NCBI RefSeq assembly: GCF_011030405.1
Contig: NZ_JAAJTJ010000012.1
Span: 40,694 to 104,693 of the forward strand
DNA length: 64,000 bases
Source: Parapedobacter sp. SGR-10
GTDB lineage: Bacteria; Bacteroidota; Bacteroidia; Sphingobacteriales; Sphingobacteriaceae
Direction: 5' to 3'
The stretch's first letter is position 1. Every line of letters starts with the position of its first letter. Shown one piece after another: positions 44,958 through 54,922 of the stretch. Below the pieces are notes generated by a model that made no database searches, was not told the origin of the DNA, and saw only the letters and a program-made list of their open reading frames with translations. Made by a program: the position numbers and the translations under genes.

Positions 44958-46550
44958 ATGAATACGTTGAACAACCGATTTATTTTTATGCTATTTTGCA
45001 CGGTTATCCTTGCATCGTGTGAAAGACAAGCTCCTACCGAACTGCGAGGCAAGCGACCCAATATTTTATTGGTCATTGCAGACGATATTTCATATCCCCA
45101 TATGGGGGCCTATGGAACCAAGTGGGTAAAAACGCCGGCCTTTGATATGATAGCGGAACAGGGAATCCTGTTTGGCAACTGCTACACGCCTAATGCCAAA
45201 TGCGCACCGTCGAGGGCGGTACTACTCACTGGACGTAACTCATGGCAATTAGAAGAAGCCGCCAACCATATCGGATTTTGGCCACAGGACAAATATCCCA
45301 CTTTTTGTGAAGTATTACAGGAAAACGGTTATGCGGTAGGCTTTACAGGCAAAGGCTGGGCACCGGGAAATCCGGGTAACAAAGACGGTGAGAGACGTCT
45401 GTTGACGGGAAAACCTTACCAAAAACGTAAACTGGTGCCACCCACAAAGATGATTAGCCCCAACGATTATGCTGCCAATTTTGCAGATTTTCTTGCTGAT
45501 GTATCACAAAATGAACCTTGGATGTTTTGGGTCGGTGGGCATGAGCCCCATCGCGCATACGAATTTGGTACGGGTGTGTCTGTTGGGGGAGCATCCTTAT
45601 CTGATATTGATCAAGTACCGAGTTTTTGGCCCGATAGTGATACCGTGCGCCACGATATGTTGGACTATGCACTCGAAATTAATCATTTCGATACCCATCT
45701 GATGCGTATTATGGCCAAATTGGAAGAAATCGGACAATTAGACAACACCATTATTATCGTGACAGCAGACAACGGTATGCCTTTTCCAAGAGCAAAAGGC
45801 TTGCAATATGAATATTCCAATCACTTGCCTTTGGCCGTGATGTGGAAAGACGGTATATCGCAAGCCGGACGAAGCGAGAAAAGTCTCATCAGCTTCGTGG
45901 ATATAGCTCCCACGTTGATGGAACTTGCCGGTGTGCACGAAAACCAAATCAGTGATTTGGATATGGCAGGCAAGGATATGTTGGATATTTTCGCTAACGA
46001 TAAACAGCATGACCGTTCGTTCATACTATTGGGGCAAGAGCGCCATGATTACGGAAGACCACAGAATCAAGGATATCCCATTCGTTCCATCATCCAGGAC
46101 GGTTACCTGTACAGTTACACGTTTAAACCCGATTTATGGCCAGCCGGGAACCCGGAGACGGGATACCTTAATACCGATGGATCGCCTACCAAGACGCAGA
46201 TCTTGAACATGAGAAGGCGAAACGAAAATGCCAAGTACTGGAAACTGAACTTCGGCAAACATCCGCAGGAAGAGTTGTATCACCTCACCAATGATCGCGA
46301 ATGTATGCACAATCTTGCACAGGAGGATGTACACTGGGAACGTAAAGAAAAAATGAAAAAATTGCTATTTGCGCAACTTGAAAAACAAGGGGATCCACGA
46401 GTGCTGGGAAGAGGCGATATCTTTGATCGATATCCTTTTCATCAACAATCAAGTTTCTTTTTTTATGAACGATTCAAAGAAGGGGAAATTATCGAATACC
46501 AGACGGATTGGGTGAGCCCAACAGATTATGAAACGGAGGTTATTCAATAA
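44958..46550 (+). CDS. Sulfatase 3, lipoprotein
   Basis: Lipid-anchored S1-family sulfatase of 530 aa. The signal ends VILASC (lipid Cys21). LLVIADDISYPHMGAYG (~37-53) supplies metal ligands and C-A-P-S-R (Cys82) is the formylglycine motif, with AVLLTGRNSWQLEEAANH following. This form resembles N-sulfoglucosamine sulfohydrolase (SGSH-like, S1_8 group) more than the other sulfatases in the locus, which suggests a different sulfate position. It overlaps nothing and is followed directly by the second GH43-like gene. Confidence 0.92.
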   Translation: MNTLNNRFIFMLFCTVILASCERQAPTELRGKRPNILLVIADDISYPHMGAYGTKWVKTPAFDMIAEQGILFGNCYTPNAKCAPSRAVLLTGRNSWQLEEAANHIGFWPQDKYPTFCEVLQENGYAVGFTGKGWAPGNPGNKDGERRLLTGKPYQKRKLVPPTKMISPNDYAANFADFLADVSQNEPWMFWVGGHEPHRAYEFGTGVSVGGASLSDIDQVPSFWPDSDTVRHDMLDYALEINHFDTHLMRIMAKLEEIGQLDNTIIIVTADNGMPFPRAKGLQYEYSNHLPLAVMWKDGISQAGRSEKSLISFVDIAPTLMELAGVHENQISDLDMAGKDMLDIFANDKQHDRSFILLGQERHDYGRPQNQGYPIRSIIQDGYLYSYTFKPDLWPAGNPETGYLNTDGSPTKTQILNMRRRNENAKYWKLNFGKHPQEELYHLTNDRECMHNLAQEDVHWERKEKMKKLLFAQLEKQGDPRVLGRGDIFDRYPFHQQSSFFFYERFKEGEIIEYQTDWVSPTDYETEVIQ

Positions 46551-46562
46551 ATGGATACCATT

Positions 46563-48239
46563 ATGAAATATTTTATCATCCTATATGGGGTATTGCTCTA
46601 TGCTTGTGTAGGACAAACGCAGGAACAAACACAAATACTGCTCTTAGAAACACCCAAAACCGGGACTTGGGGAGACCAGGGAGACGGTACGTTCCGCAAT
46701 CCGGTACTCAATAGCAATTATCCGGACAGCGATGTGGAAAAGTGGGGCGATAAGTGGTACATGATTTCCTCTAAAGGGAGGTATATGAAAGGTATGACCA
46801 TTCTAGAGTCAGAAGACTTGGTGAACTGGTCTATTTTGGGCGGTATTGTAGACAGTGTAGATTGGTATGATGCAGATGAAAAAGATGGCGAAGGAGTATG
46901 GGCAGGTGATTTGGTGCGACATGGAGATCGTTGGCTCTGTTATTTCATCGACATAGACAAGGGTTTGTTTGTCTGTACCAGTACAGATATCGAGGGGCGA
47001 TGGAGTGCACCACAGCTTATCTTGGAGCGTAAGGGCATGACGGATCCGGCCGTTTATTTTGATGACGACACTCAGGAAGGCTATTTGATCTGTAACTATA
47101 AAATTGAAGACGTCCACAATGAAAAACGCCTATACTATAATAGACTGTTTAGGCTGAGTTGGGATGGAATGAAAGTGCTGGATAAAGGGCAAGATATATA
47201 TGTGGAATCCGGAGCAGAAGCGGCCAAAATCTATAGGATCAATAGCTACTTTTATCTGTTTTTTTCGGAGTGGACAACCAATGGGCAGGGAAAAAAAGTA
47301 GATCGTAGGCAAATTGTACTGCGCTCTAAACATATCGCCGGGCCATACGAAAAGAAGATACTGCTCGAACGGGACCCCGTCACAGGGCGAAGTAGCAGTC
47401 AAGGATCGTTGGTACAGGCACCGGACAGTTCCTGGTGGTATTTCCACCAGCTAGTCCAAAAACCGAACACATTTGAAGGCCGGCCTCAATGCTTAATTCC
47501 GGTCACTTGGCAAGACGATTGGCCGTTGTTGGGTACAGATCCAGATGGTAACGGGATAGGCAATACCGTATGGCGCAATCGTAAACCGATAACCGGAAAG
47601 CCTATCCGCAGTCCGCAAACGGATGATGATTTCCGAGCGCGTACGTTGGGTGTCCAGTGGCTATGGGACGGTAACCCTGTCAATCATTTGTGGACACTGG
47701 AAGAATCGCCTGGAAATATGCGTATGTATGGAGCGCGTCCGCGAGATGAAAACCGACCCTATGAAAGCTTGCCAAATAAATTGTTACAACGAAAAATGGG
47801 TACAGGAAAAGATACGGTAACCACAAAAATGGATGTCAGTGGTATGCAAACCGGGCAATCCGCAGGATTAATCGTGACGGGCTTTAATCACGCTGTTATC
47901 GGTGTCCACTACCATCCATCGAAAGAAAAAAGAATATATGTGGAACGGGCTGACGGCAAAATAGTGGAGGTGCCACTTGACGGTACAAAACAGTCAGTTT
48001 ATCTGCGTGCTGTCATGGACGAGCGGAATCTCGACCTGATGTATAGCTTAGACGGTGTAAATTATCATTCGATAGGAGAGACTTATCTGTTGCAAACGCG
48101 AGGGTTCAACGGACTTTTTATAGGGTTTTACAGTATGTCGGCAGAGGACAATGTTCCGAAAAATGGGTACGTGGATTTTGACTGGTTTACCTACAGCTAT
48201 GATGGGCCAAAGAATATGCAACTTATGGAAATAAAATGA
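46563..48239 (+). CDS. GH43-like two-domain protein, lipoprotein
   Basis: A 558-aa surface protein with a lipobox near YGVLLYAC (Cys ~15 from this start). Residues ~35-340 form a family-43-type propeller (FRNPVLNSNYPDSDVEKWGDKWYMIS; MTDPAVYFDDDTQEGYL; SGAEAAKIYRI; GSLVQAPDSSWWYF), similar to the GH43_12 group. Residues ~370-558 are a concanavalin-like C-terminal domain of the beta-xylosidase type (FRARTLGVQWLWDGNPV; AGLIVTGFNHAVIGVHYH). An ATG four codons upstream, right after the sulfatase 3 stop, is an alternative start. It closes block A. Confidence 0.87.
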   Translation: MKYFIILYGVLLYACVGQTQEQTQILLLETPKTGTWGDQGDGTFRNPVLNSNYPDSDVEKWGDKWYMISSKGRYMKGMTILESEDLVNWSILGGIVDSVDWYDADEKDGEGVWAGDLVRHGDRWLCYFIDIDKGLFVCTSTDIEGRWSAPQLILERKGMTDPAVYFDDDTQEGYLICNYKIEDVHNEKRLYYNRLFRLSWDGMKVLDKGQDIYVESGAEAAKIYRINSYFYLFFSEWTTNGQGKKVDRRQIVLRSKHIAGPYEKKILLERDPVTGRSSSQGSLVQAPDSSWWYFHQLVQKPNTFEGRPQCLIPVTWQDDWPLLGTDPDGNGIGNTVWRNRKPITGKPIRSPQTDDDFRARTLGVQWLWDGNPVNHLWTLEESPGNMRMYGARPRDENRPYESLPNKLLQRKMGTGKDTVTTKMDVSGMQTGQSAGLIVTGFNHAVIGVHYHPSKEKRIYVERADGKIVEVPLDGTKQSVYLRAVMDERNLDLMYSLDGVNYHSIGETYLLQTRGFNGLFIGFYSMSAEDNVPKNGYVDFDWFTYSYDGPKNMQLMEIK

Positions 48240-48247
48240 GGTAGTTG

Positions 48248-48282
48248 GCGCAAAAATTCAAGTGTTTAACCTAAAAGTTATA
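48248..48282 (+). promoter_or_regulatory. Shared 35-bp element upstream of block B (susC)
   Basis: GCGCAAAAATTCAAGTGTTT then AACCTAAAAGTTATA, 192 bp before the susC ATG; 31 of 35 positions match 36385-36419. A second AACCTAAAA follows directly. Proposed HTCS operator. Confidence 0.65.
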
Positions 48283-48378
48283 ACCTAAAACCATTATTTA
48301 TAATAAAATTGTGACAATAAAGCGTAGGGGGTTGGTGTCTTTCGGAACCATCTCTTGGCCCGCTTGTCTGTGACAGTA

Positions 48379-48398
48379 ATCTCGCGTACATGCGAGAT
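48379..48398 (+). other. Hairpin in the block B susC leader
   Basis: ATCTCGC-GTACAT-GCGAGAT, a perfect 7-bp stem with a six-base loop, about 77 bp before the susC start. It has no T-run, so it is probably a leader structure and not a terminator. Confidence 0.5.
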
Positions 48399-48474
48399 AG
48401 TTTGTAAACCAATATAAGCAAATGTTAACAATACAATTATAACAGAATATAGACAATTTTAATCTTAAAAAATT

Positions 48475-51400
48475 ATGACAGCAAAAAACAGAAAAACATT
48501 AGGGATGTGGTTCACGTTGCTGTGTCTGTTGCTTGGTTTTTCGGACCCGGCGATAGCAAAGTCGGGCCAGCAGAACCGTCGGGTGAGGGGGACGGTATTG
48601 TCGATCACGGACAACACACCCTTGGAGGGAGCAAGTGTACGCATCCAAGGGCGAGGTAGAAGTACGATTACCAACAGTGCCGGAGAGTTCTCATTGAATG
48701 GTGTGCGACCCAATGATATATTGGTCATTGCTCACTTGGGATACACGACTCAGGAGTATAGGCTATCCGGCACACAACAAGTCAGAATCCTTTTAGTGCC
48801 TTCTGCGGAGGATCTGGAAGAAGTTGTGGTCGTAGGGTACGGTACGATTGCCAAGAGTGATTTTACCGGATCGAGCAGTAGGGCTGACATGGAAGGTGTA
48901 GAGGAAAACAGGTTTACCTCTCCGTTGGAAGCTTTGCAAGGACGCATGGCCGGTGTGCAGGTCATCACCAATACCGGAGAAGCCGGTGGCGGTATCACGT
49001 TCAACGTGCGTGGCGTGACCTCCATGAGCGGTGGAAGACCTTTAATTGTTGTCGATGGACAGCCCATTGAGTCCGAATATGGAGCTACTCAAGCCGGAAT
49101 GGATCTGGAAGCAACAATGACCGCTATACCTATGGACCCGTTGGCAGGGCTCAATCCTGCGGACATCGAGTCCATAGAAGTACTCAAAGATGCCTCTTCC
49201 ATCGCCATTTATGGATCACGTGGCGCTGATGGAGTGGTATTGATCACCACTAAGTCCGGAAGAGCGGGGAAAGACAGGATCAGCTACACGAGCCGGCTAG
49301 ATTATAATACCATGCCCAAATACCTTGATGTGCTCAACTCGCGTGAATATATGTTGCGTACTAACGAAGCCAGGGAAAATATGGGATTGACACCTACCTA
49401 TACCGAGGAACAGATCGAAAATCCCGAAGTCGATGTTAACTGGCAAAGGGAGGTTTTGCAGAATCGGTATTCGCACAATCAGCAACTGACTGTGTCCGGA
49501 AGGGATGATAGAACCCGGTACATGCTCTCGGGCAACTTTTCTGACCAGAATAGTATGATAAAAAACAGAGGATTCGATCGGTACAGCCTGCGTGCTAACT
49601 ATCAGCGGAATGTATCGGATAAATTCATAGTATCTCTCAACGCCAATATGGCGATGATGAACAGGCAGTTTGGACTGCAGTCCAATGCCGGTGCAATTCC
49701 AAACTCCAGTGTCGTCATGACATCCCTGATGTGGGCGCCTAACCGCAGGGCATACGATGAAGAAGGAGAAATTGACGATCAGTTTGCCAATAATCCTTTG
49801 CTGATTAGTGAAATAGTGAAAGATCATTCCAGGGTGCGCCAGACTACGGCAAATGCCACACTGCGCTACAATTTCAACAGAAATCTTTGGTACACGCTGA
49901 AAGTCGGGGTCAATGACAATTATACCTTGCGCAATGTATATCACCCTCGGGGTACGTTAGCAGGTGATGCGGCGAATGGCGTAGCTGTCCGGGGTGATAA
50001 TTGGAATACCAACTATTTGGTAGACAATTTGTTGAACTTCAACAAGGTATTGTACAAAAAACACCGTATCAATGCTGTGGGAGGCTTCTCTTACCAGTTT
50101 TGGGATTATAAGAGTTCCAGTATGACCGCTCGGGATTTTCCGTCAGATGCTTTAGGCTATTATAACTTTCGGATAGCCAATGCACCGGGGATTATGCGGA
50201 CTGTTTATCAGGAAAGAGCGTTGCAGTCGGTATTGGCACGTGGCAACTATGCTTATGACAGGCGGTATCTGCTGACCTTGACCGGACGTGCCGATGGTTC
50301 TTCAAGATTGGCAGCAGGTCGGAAATGGGGATCTTTCTATTCTCTTGGTCTGGGTTGGAACCTGCATAACGAGAGTTTCTTCAAAGCAGATTTTGTCAAT
50401 GAACTGAAACTTCGCGGCAGCTACGGGGTAACAGGGATGGAAAGGATTGCCATAGGGGCTACGCAGGCGACTTTTACCTACAATATGGTCAATGTCGGTG
50501 ATGTGATTATACCGGGCTATGTACAGAGTGATTTCGATAATCCTTATCCTACCTGGGAATCCACAACGCAGGCAAATGTAGGAATGGATGTAGAGTTGTG
50601 GAAAAATAGATTGGCGTTTTCTGTGGATCTTTACCGCAAGCGCACCACCGATCTGTTGCACAATCTGCAACTGCCTCCAAGTGCTACATATTCTAGCTAT
50701 CCCGTCAATATGGGAGAAGTGCTGAATGAAGGAATCGATATAGAGGGAAACCTGTCGGATATTTTGCGGGGCAAGTCTCCTGTAAAATGGAATGCCGGTT
50801 TTAACCTTTCGGTACTGCGCAATGAAATGGTACACGTAGGTGTATTGGAAGCATTATATGGACAACATTATTTTGCGGGAGGCGGCATGTTGTTGGGGCA
50901 GCCGGTGCATACCGCCGTGCCTGGTGGACCGCTCCCGTCTTTTTGGGGCTACAAAACGAATGGCATATACCAAAATGCGGACGAGATAGCGGCAGGTCCT
51001 GAAGCTTCCACGGCAAGACCGGGAGATGTGAGGTGGGTGGATGTCAATGGTGATGGTCAGATAACAGACGACGATAAAACCATTATAGGTAATCCTTTTC
51101 CGGACTTTACCTATGGTTTTAACACCAATTTGGCCTATAAACGCTTTACGCTGTCAATGGCTTTTATGGGAAGCCAAGGCAACCAGTTGCTCAACATGAA
51201 CAGTTGGATATTGGAAGCCAATAGCATCACGAATGCTTTTACGTCCACGAGCAGAGCTTACGAAGGAGCTTGGCGCGGAGAGGGGACCAGCAATAAGTAT
51301 CCCAGGTTAACGAATGATTCACCACGGCTGAGCGGACGTTTCCCGGATTGGATGGTGGAAGATGCTTCCTTTTTCCGTATGCAGAGCCTGGTATTGGGCT

Positions 51401-51603
51401 ATACTTTCCATCTGCCTCAATATCTGGGTGCATCCTCCCTGAGAGCGTATGTCTCGGGTACTAACCTGTTTACGATTACCAAGTACTCGGGCTTAGATCC
51501 GGCCATCAATGCCTTTGGTCACAGCGTGCTGAACTCGGGTGTGGACCTGGGTACATTGCCTCAGCCACGCACCTATTCCGTAGGTTTTGAATGGACATTT
51601 TAA
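48475..51603 (+). CDS. SusC/RagA-family TonB-linked outer-membrane transporter (block B)
   Basis: A 1042-aa TonB-dependent importer for the sulfated glycan. It has a signal peptide (~1-28), a carboxypeptidase-like regulatory domain (VRGTVLSITDNTPLEGASV, ~37-115), a TonB-box-like LEEVVVVGYGT (~118), the plug (LQGRMAGVQV, FNVRGVTSMSGGRPLIVVDGQP, LNPADIESIEVLKDASSIAIYGSRG) and a barrel ending in YSVGFEWTF. It starts block B behind the shared element, and its SusD lies 20 bp downstream. Confidence 0.96.
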   Translation: MTAKNRKTLGMWFTLLCLLLGFSDPAIAKSGQQNRRVRGTVLSITDNTPLEGASVRIQGRGRSTITNSAGEFSLNGVRPNDILVIAHLGYTTQEYRLSGTQQVRILLVPSAEDLEEVVVVGYGTIAKSDFTGSSSRADMEGVEENRFTSPLEALQGRMAGVQVITNTGEAGGGITFNVRGVTSMSGGRPLIVVDGQPIESEYGATQAGMDLEATMTAIPMDPLAGLNPADIESIEVLKDASSIAIYGSRGADGVVLITTKSGRAGKDRISYTSRLDYNTMPKYLDVLNSREYMLRTNEARENMGLTPTYTEEQIENPEVDVNWQREVLQNRYSHNQQLTVSGRDDRTRYMLSGNFSDQNSMIKNRGFDRYSLRANYQRNVSDKFIVSLNANMAMMNRQFGLQSNAGAIPNSSVVMTSLMWAPNRRAYDEEGEIDDQFANNPLLISEIVKDHSRVRQTTANATLRYNFNRNLWYTLKVGVNDNYTLRNVYHPRGTLAGDAANGVAVRGDNWNTNYLVDNLLNFNKVLYKKHRINAVGGFSYQFWDYKSSSMTARDFPSDALGYYNFRIANAPGIMRTVYQERALQSVLARGNYAYDRRYLLTLTGRADGSSRLAAGRKWGSFYSLGLGWNLHNESFFKADFVNELKLRGSYGVTGMERIAIGATQATFTYNMVNVGDVIIPGYVQSDFDNPYPTWESTTQANVGMDVELWKNRLAFSVDLYRKRTTDLLHNLQLPPSATYSSYPVNMGEVLNEGIDIEGNLSDILRGKSPVKWNAGFNLSVLRNEMVHVGVLEALYGQHYFAGGGMLLGQPVHTAVPGGPLPSFWGYKTNGIYQNADEIAAGPEASTARPGDVRWVDVNGDGQITDDDKTIIGNPFPDFTYGFNTNLAYKRFTLSMAFMGSQGNQLLNMNSWILEANSITNAFTSTSRAYEGAWRGEGTSNKYPRLTNDSPRLSGRFPDWMVEDASFFRMQSLVLGYTFHLPQYLGASSLRAYVSGTNLFTITKYSGLDPAINAFGHSVLNSGVDLGTLPQPRTYSVGFEWTF

Positions 51604-51623
51604 TCATTAAACTTCTAATCAAG

Positions 51624-53354
51624 ATGAAAAAGATAACTATATTTTTTACAGGTCTTGCCCTCATGTGGATGGCAGCGGCCTGTAGTCTCGACGAAAGGAT
51701 ATTGGATACGCCCGGCCCCGTACAAGTGACGAGTGATCAGGAGCTGCTTCCTTTGATCAATGGGCTATATTCACGGTTCAATGATGCCAATGCGTTCAAG
51801 TTCAGAGGCTGGCTGATGTTGACTCTCTGCGCCGATGATTTCTATTCCGTAGCGGCCAATGAATTCCAACCTTTTGCAAACCGTACATACGGGGGGCCGA
51901 ATGTCTCTCATTTCTACAACAGCCTATACCTTGCTGTGGGCGCGGCCAATCAGCTGATCGGGATATTGGACAAGGTGGGGGACAAGCTGACACCAGAGCT
52001 TGTAAGCCGTGCGTATGGTGAAGCCTACTTTGTCCGGGCATTTTCGTACTACTATCTGGTGCGCCTGTACGGAGGAGTCCCGCTGCGTATCAGCCCGGTC
52101 AATGCCGACAGCGATATGTACCTGCCCCGTGCCAGCATACACGAGGTATACGAACAGATATTTGCCGATTTCCGGGAAGCATCTCTCCGTTTGCCCCAAG
52201 CCTCTGAGCTGCCCGTTTCCGAACTGGGACGGGCGACAAAAGGTGCGGCGCAAGCCATTGTTGCCCAAGCTTACTTGACCTACGGAAACCAGCGCTCTCT
52301 AAGGGGCATGGACCCTACCCAACAGTACGAGGAAGCCGTCCTCTTTGCTGATTCGGTCATCCACAGCGGACAGTACCAATTGATACCGAATTATGCAGAT
52401 ATCTTTGATATCAATAAAGAGGTGGATGCTTATAAGGAAGTGATTTTTGGCATCCGTTTTCAGGCAGATCCTATGGCGATACTGCTCGGGTCGGCAGGAT
52501 CCGAATATGCTTTCCGCTTTGGTAACTCTAATACCCACTTTGTCTCCGGTAATGCGAATAACGGGCAGGGAGATGGTAGTGTACGACCTATGCACTGGAT
52601 GGCAGATTATTATCTGAATCACAATGATTATGTCCATCCTACGCAAGGCATAAGAGATTATCGCCATGAGGTGACGTTTGTAACGAGAGGTTATAACAGC
52701 ACCAATGATCGTTATGTGGTACCATACCCTTTCCTTCCGACCACCCAAGAAAATCCTATTGTCTTTCCATTGCTGGCAAAATACCAGGATCCCAATGGAA
52801 GGGATCACCGCAACAATGGCAATGATTTTTTTGTGATACGATTTTCTGAAATGTATTTTATCTTAGTAGAAGCACTGAACGAACTACATGGAGGCCCGAC
52901 ATACAATTATAAAGGACAACAGTTGTTTTGGTGGTTTAACCGTGTCCGTGCAAGAGCACAACTAGCTGACGGCACTTCACGTAACAGACCGTTCCTGATC
53001 AATAATAGTAATTCACCGGGTATGACGCAGGACGAGTTTAGGATGAGAATATTTCATGAGAGAGGATTGGAGTTGCTGGGTGAGGGGCAACGTTGGTTTG
53101 ATCTGGTACGTATGCGTCATCCTAGCGACCCGACCAAGACTATGTACGAGTACCAATTGGTGGAGGAGCTTACAAAAAGTACGTATCCTAAAGATGCGCC
53201 GACATATACCCGGAGCAGCAACAGCTACAGTAACTCTTTTTATGTCTACGAACCGTCTCTAAATGTATCTGTTCCTAAACATTTGCTGTTCCCCATCCCG
53301 ATAGAAGAGATGGTGCGAAACCCGAATTTTGGCGAGCAGAATCCGAGGTGGTAA
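51624..53354 (+). CDS. SusD/RagB-family glycan-binding lipoprotein (block B)
   Basis: A 576-aa surface lipoprotein with lipobox MWMAAACS (Cys ~20), followed by LDERILDTPGP and the SusD helical core (YGEAYFVRAFSYYYLVRLYGGVPL, ~125-148; ATKGAAQAIVAQAYLTYGNQ) and the C-terminal ERGLELLGEGQRWFDLVRM block. It pairs with the SusC upstream. The ATG at 51624 starts the signal peptide; an ATG at 51591 would overlap susC. Confidence 0.95.
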   Translation: MKKITIFFTGLALMWMAAACSLDERILDTPGPVQVTSDQELLPLINGLYSRFNDANAFKFRGWLMLTLCADDFYSVAANEFQPFANRTYGGPNVSHFYNSLYLAVGAANQLIGILDKVGDKLTPELVSRAYGEAYFVRAFSYYYLVRLYGGVPLRISPVNADSDMYLPRASIHEVYEQIFADFREASLRLPQASELPVSELGRATKGAAQAIVAQAYLTYGNQRSLRGMDPTQQYEEAVLFADSVIHSGQYQLIPNYADIFDINKEVDAYKEVIFGIRFQADPMAILLGSAGSEYAFRFGNSNTHFVSGNANNGQGDGSVRPMHWMADYYLNHNDYVHPTQGIRDYRHEVTFVTRGYNSTNDRYVVPYPFLPTTQENPIVFPLLAKYQDPNGRDHRNNGNDFFVIRFSEMYFILVEALNELHGGPTYNYKGQQLFWWFNRVRARAQLADGTSRNRPFLINNSNSPGMTQDEFRMRIFHERGLELLGEGQRWFDLVRMRHPSDPTKTMYEYQLVEELTKSTYPKDAPTYTRSSNSYSNSFYVYEPSLNVSVPKHLLFPIPIEEMVRNPNFGEQNPRW

Positions 53355-53373
53355 TGTTGCCATTTGTAATATG

Positions 53374-53440
53374 AACCACATAGACACATAGGCCATATAG
53401 ACTGTTGTTAATCCTATGTTTTCTATGTATCTATGTGGTT
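53374..53440. repeat. Inverted repeat with CTATGTGGTT ends
   Basis: AACCACATAGACACATAG (53374-53391) and CTATGTATCTATGTGGTT (53423-53440) are inverse with one mismatch, around a 31-bp loop, followed by an A-run. It separates susD from the four-sulfatase run and may attenuate or process the transcript. Confidence 0.75.
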
Positions 53441-53458
53441 AAAAAAAGAAAAAGAACA

Positions 53459-54910
53459 ATGATTTTAAATAAGTTAAAACAATTGTCGATCCTGATAGCC
53501 GCATTGGCCGGATTGACTGTTAAAGCACAAGAGACGAGTCAGCGTACTTCCAAGCCAAATTTCGTGTTCATTATGCCCGACCAATGGCGTGGACAGGCCT
53601 TAGGCTTTCTGGGCATCGAACCGGTCATGACCCCGCATTTGGATGCACTTGCAAAAGAAAGCCATGTTTTCACGCAGGCGATCGCCAATTATCCGGTTTG
53701 TTCACCGTCAAGGGCTATGATGATGACCGGCCAGTTGCCACTTGAGAACGGAGTGTGGTCCAATGTCAATTCAGCTACTGCGCCTTACGGAATAGAATTG
53801 GCACCGGATAAGATCTGTTGGTCGAATCTGCTGAAAGAAGCAGGGTATACCAACGCTTGGATAGGAAAGTGGCATTTGGATTCGCCTCATGAACCATACG
53901 TCCCGACCTACAACAATAAAGGTAAAGTCGCCTGGAACGAGTGGACACCGCCGGATCGTCGGCCCGGATTTGATTTTTGGTATGCTTATGGCACTTACGA
54001 CAGACATTTGCGCCCCATGTACTGGGATACGCACGCCAAACGCGATGAGTTTAAGTATGTAGATCAGTGGGGACCGGAACATGAGGTGGACAAAGCCCTT
54101 GAATTTATCGAGCAGTTGGACGGAAAAACTCCGTTTTCCGTGACATTGTCCATCAATCCGCCCCATTCGGTGTACAGCCATGTGCCGGACAAGTATTTGG
54201 CCATGTACAAAGATCTGCCCGTCGCTGAATTGGCCAAACAGCCTGGTATTCCTGCGGCAGACACCGAGATGGGCAAATTGTACCGCAATACCATACAGCA
54301 GTATTATGCCGCTATCACGGGGGTAGACGAACAGATAGGAAGACTGGTGAAGGGGTTGGAAGATAAAGGCTTGATGGAAAATACCGTGCTGATTTTCCTT
54401 TCCGACCACGGTAACTGCCTCGGCAGAAACGGCGAACACGCAAAAAACAACCATTTTGAGGAATCGTTGCGTATCCCGGCCATGATTTACTGGAAAAACC
54501 GGATAAAACCCAATATGGACAACAAAAGCCTGTTTTCCTTGCTGGATCTGTACCCGACCATTCTTGGCCTACTGGGTGTGGAAGACAAGCAGTCTGTCCC
54601 CGGAACAGACTTTACAGATTTGCTGGTGCACGGAAAGCCGGTGAATGTGAAGCACCAGTTTTTTATGGGACGGATCAATCCGAGGAACAAGTCCGGCGGG
54701 TTTAGGGGAATACGTACCGCAACCTACAAACTGGCGTATGTCAAGAACAGACCTGTGGACAAATCGCAGGTGTATCTGTACAATGTGGCAAACGACCCGT
54801 ACGATCAACAGAATATCGCCGATACTCACCCGGAGGTGGTCAAGGAGTTGACCAAAGAATTGAAAGTCTGGCTGAAGAAAGCGAATGATCCGTTTTTGTC
54901 GGATATATAA
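53459..54910 (+). CDS. Sulfatase 4
   Basis: Exported S1-family sulfatase of 483 aa. Signal peptide ~1-23 (ending VKAQ), metal-binding FVFIMPDQWRGQALG (~36-50, with a single Asp-Gln in place of the usual DD pair), and the formylglycine motif C-S-P-S-R with Cys81. The P-D-Q-x-R variant occurs in choline-sulfatase-like and some glycosaminoglycan sulfatases. The ATG at 53459 starts the signal peptide; the longer upstream frame reads through an inverted repeat. Confidence 0.92.
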   Translation: MILNKLKQLSILIAALAGLTVKAQETSQRTSKPNFVFIMPDQWRGQALGFLGIEPVMTPHLDALAKESHVFTQAIANYPVCSPSRAMMMTGQLPLENGVWSNVNSATAPYGIELAPDKICWSNLLKEAGYTNAWIGKWHLDSPHEPYVPTYNNKGKVAWNEWTPPDRRPGFDFWYAYGTYDRHLRPMYWDTHAKRDEFKYVDQWGPEHEVDKALEFIEQLDGKTPFSVTLSINPPHSVYSHVPDKYLAMYKDLPVAELAKQPGIPAADTEMGKLYRNTIQQYYAAITGVDEQIGRLVKGLEDKGLMENTVLIFLSDHGNCLGRNGEHAKNNHFEESLRIPAMIYWKNRIKPNMDNKSLFSLLDLYPTILGLLGVEDKQSVPGTDFTDLLVHGKPVNVKHQFFMGRINPRNKSGGFRGIRTATYKLAYVKNRPVDKSQVYLYNVANDPYDQQNIADTHPEVVKELTKELKVWLKKANDPFLSDI

Positions 54911-54922
54911 AAATTAATAAAA

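Noticed and set aside
53405..53458. N-terminal extension of sulfatase 4
   Set aside because: It reads through the inverted repeat, and a normal signal peptide starts at 53459.
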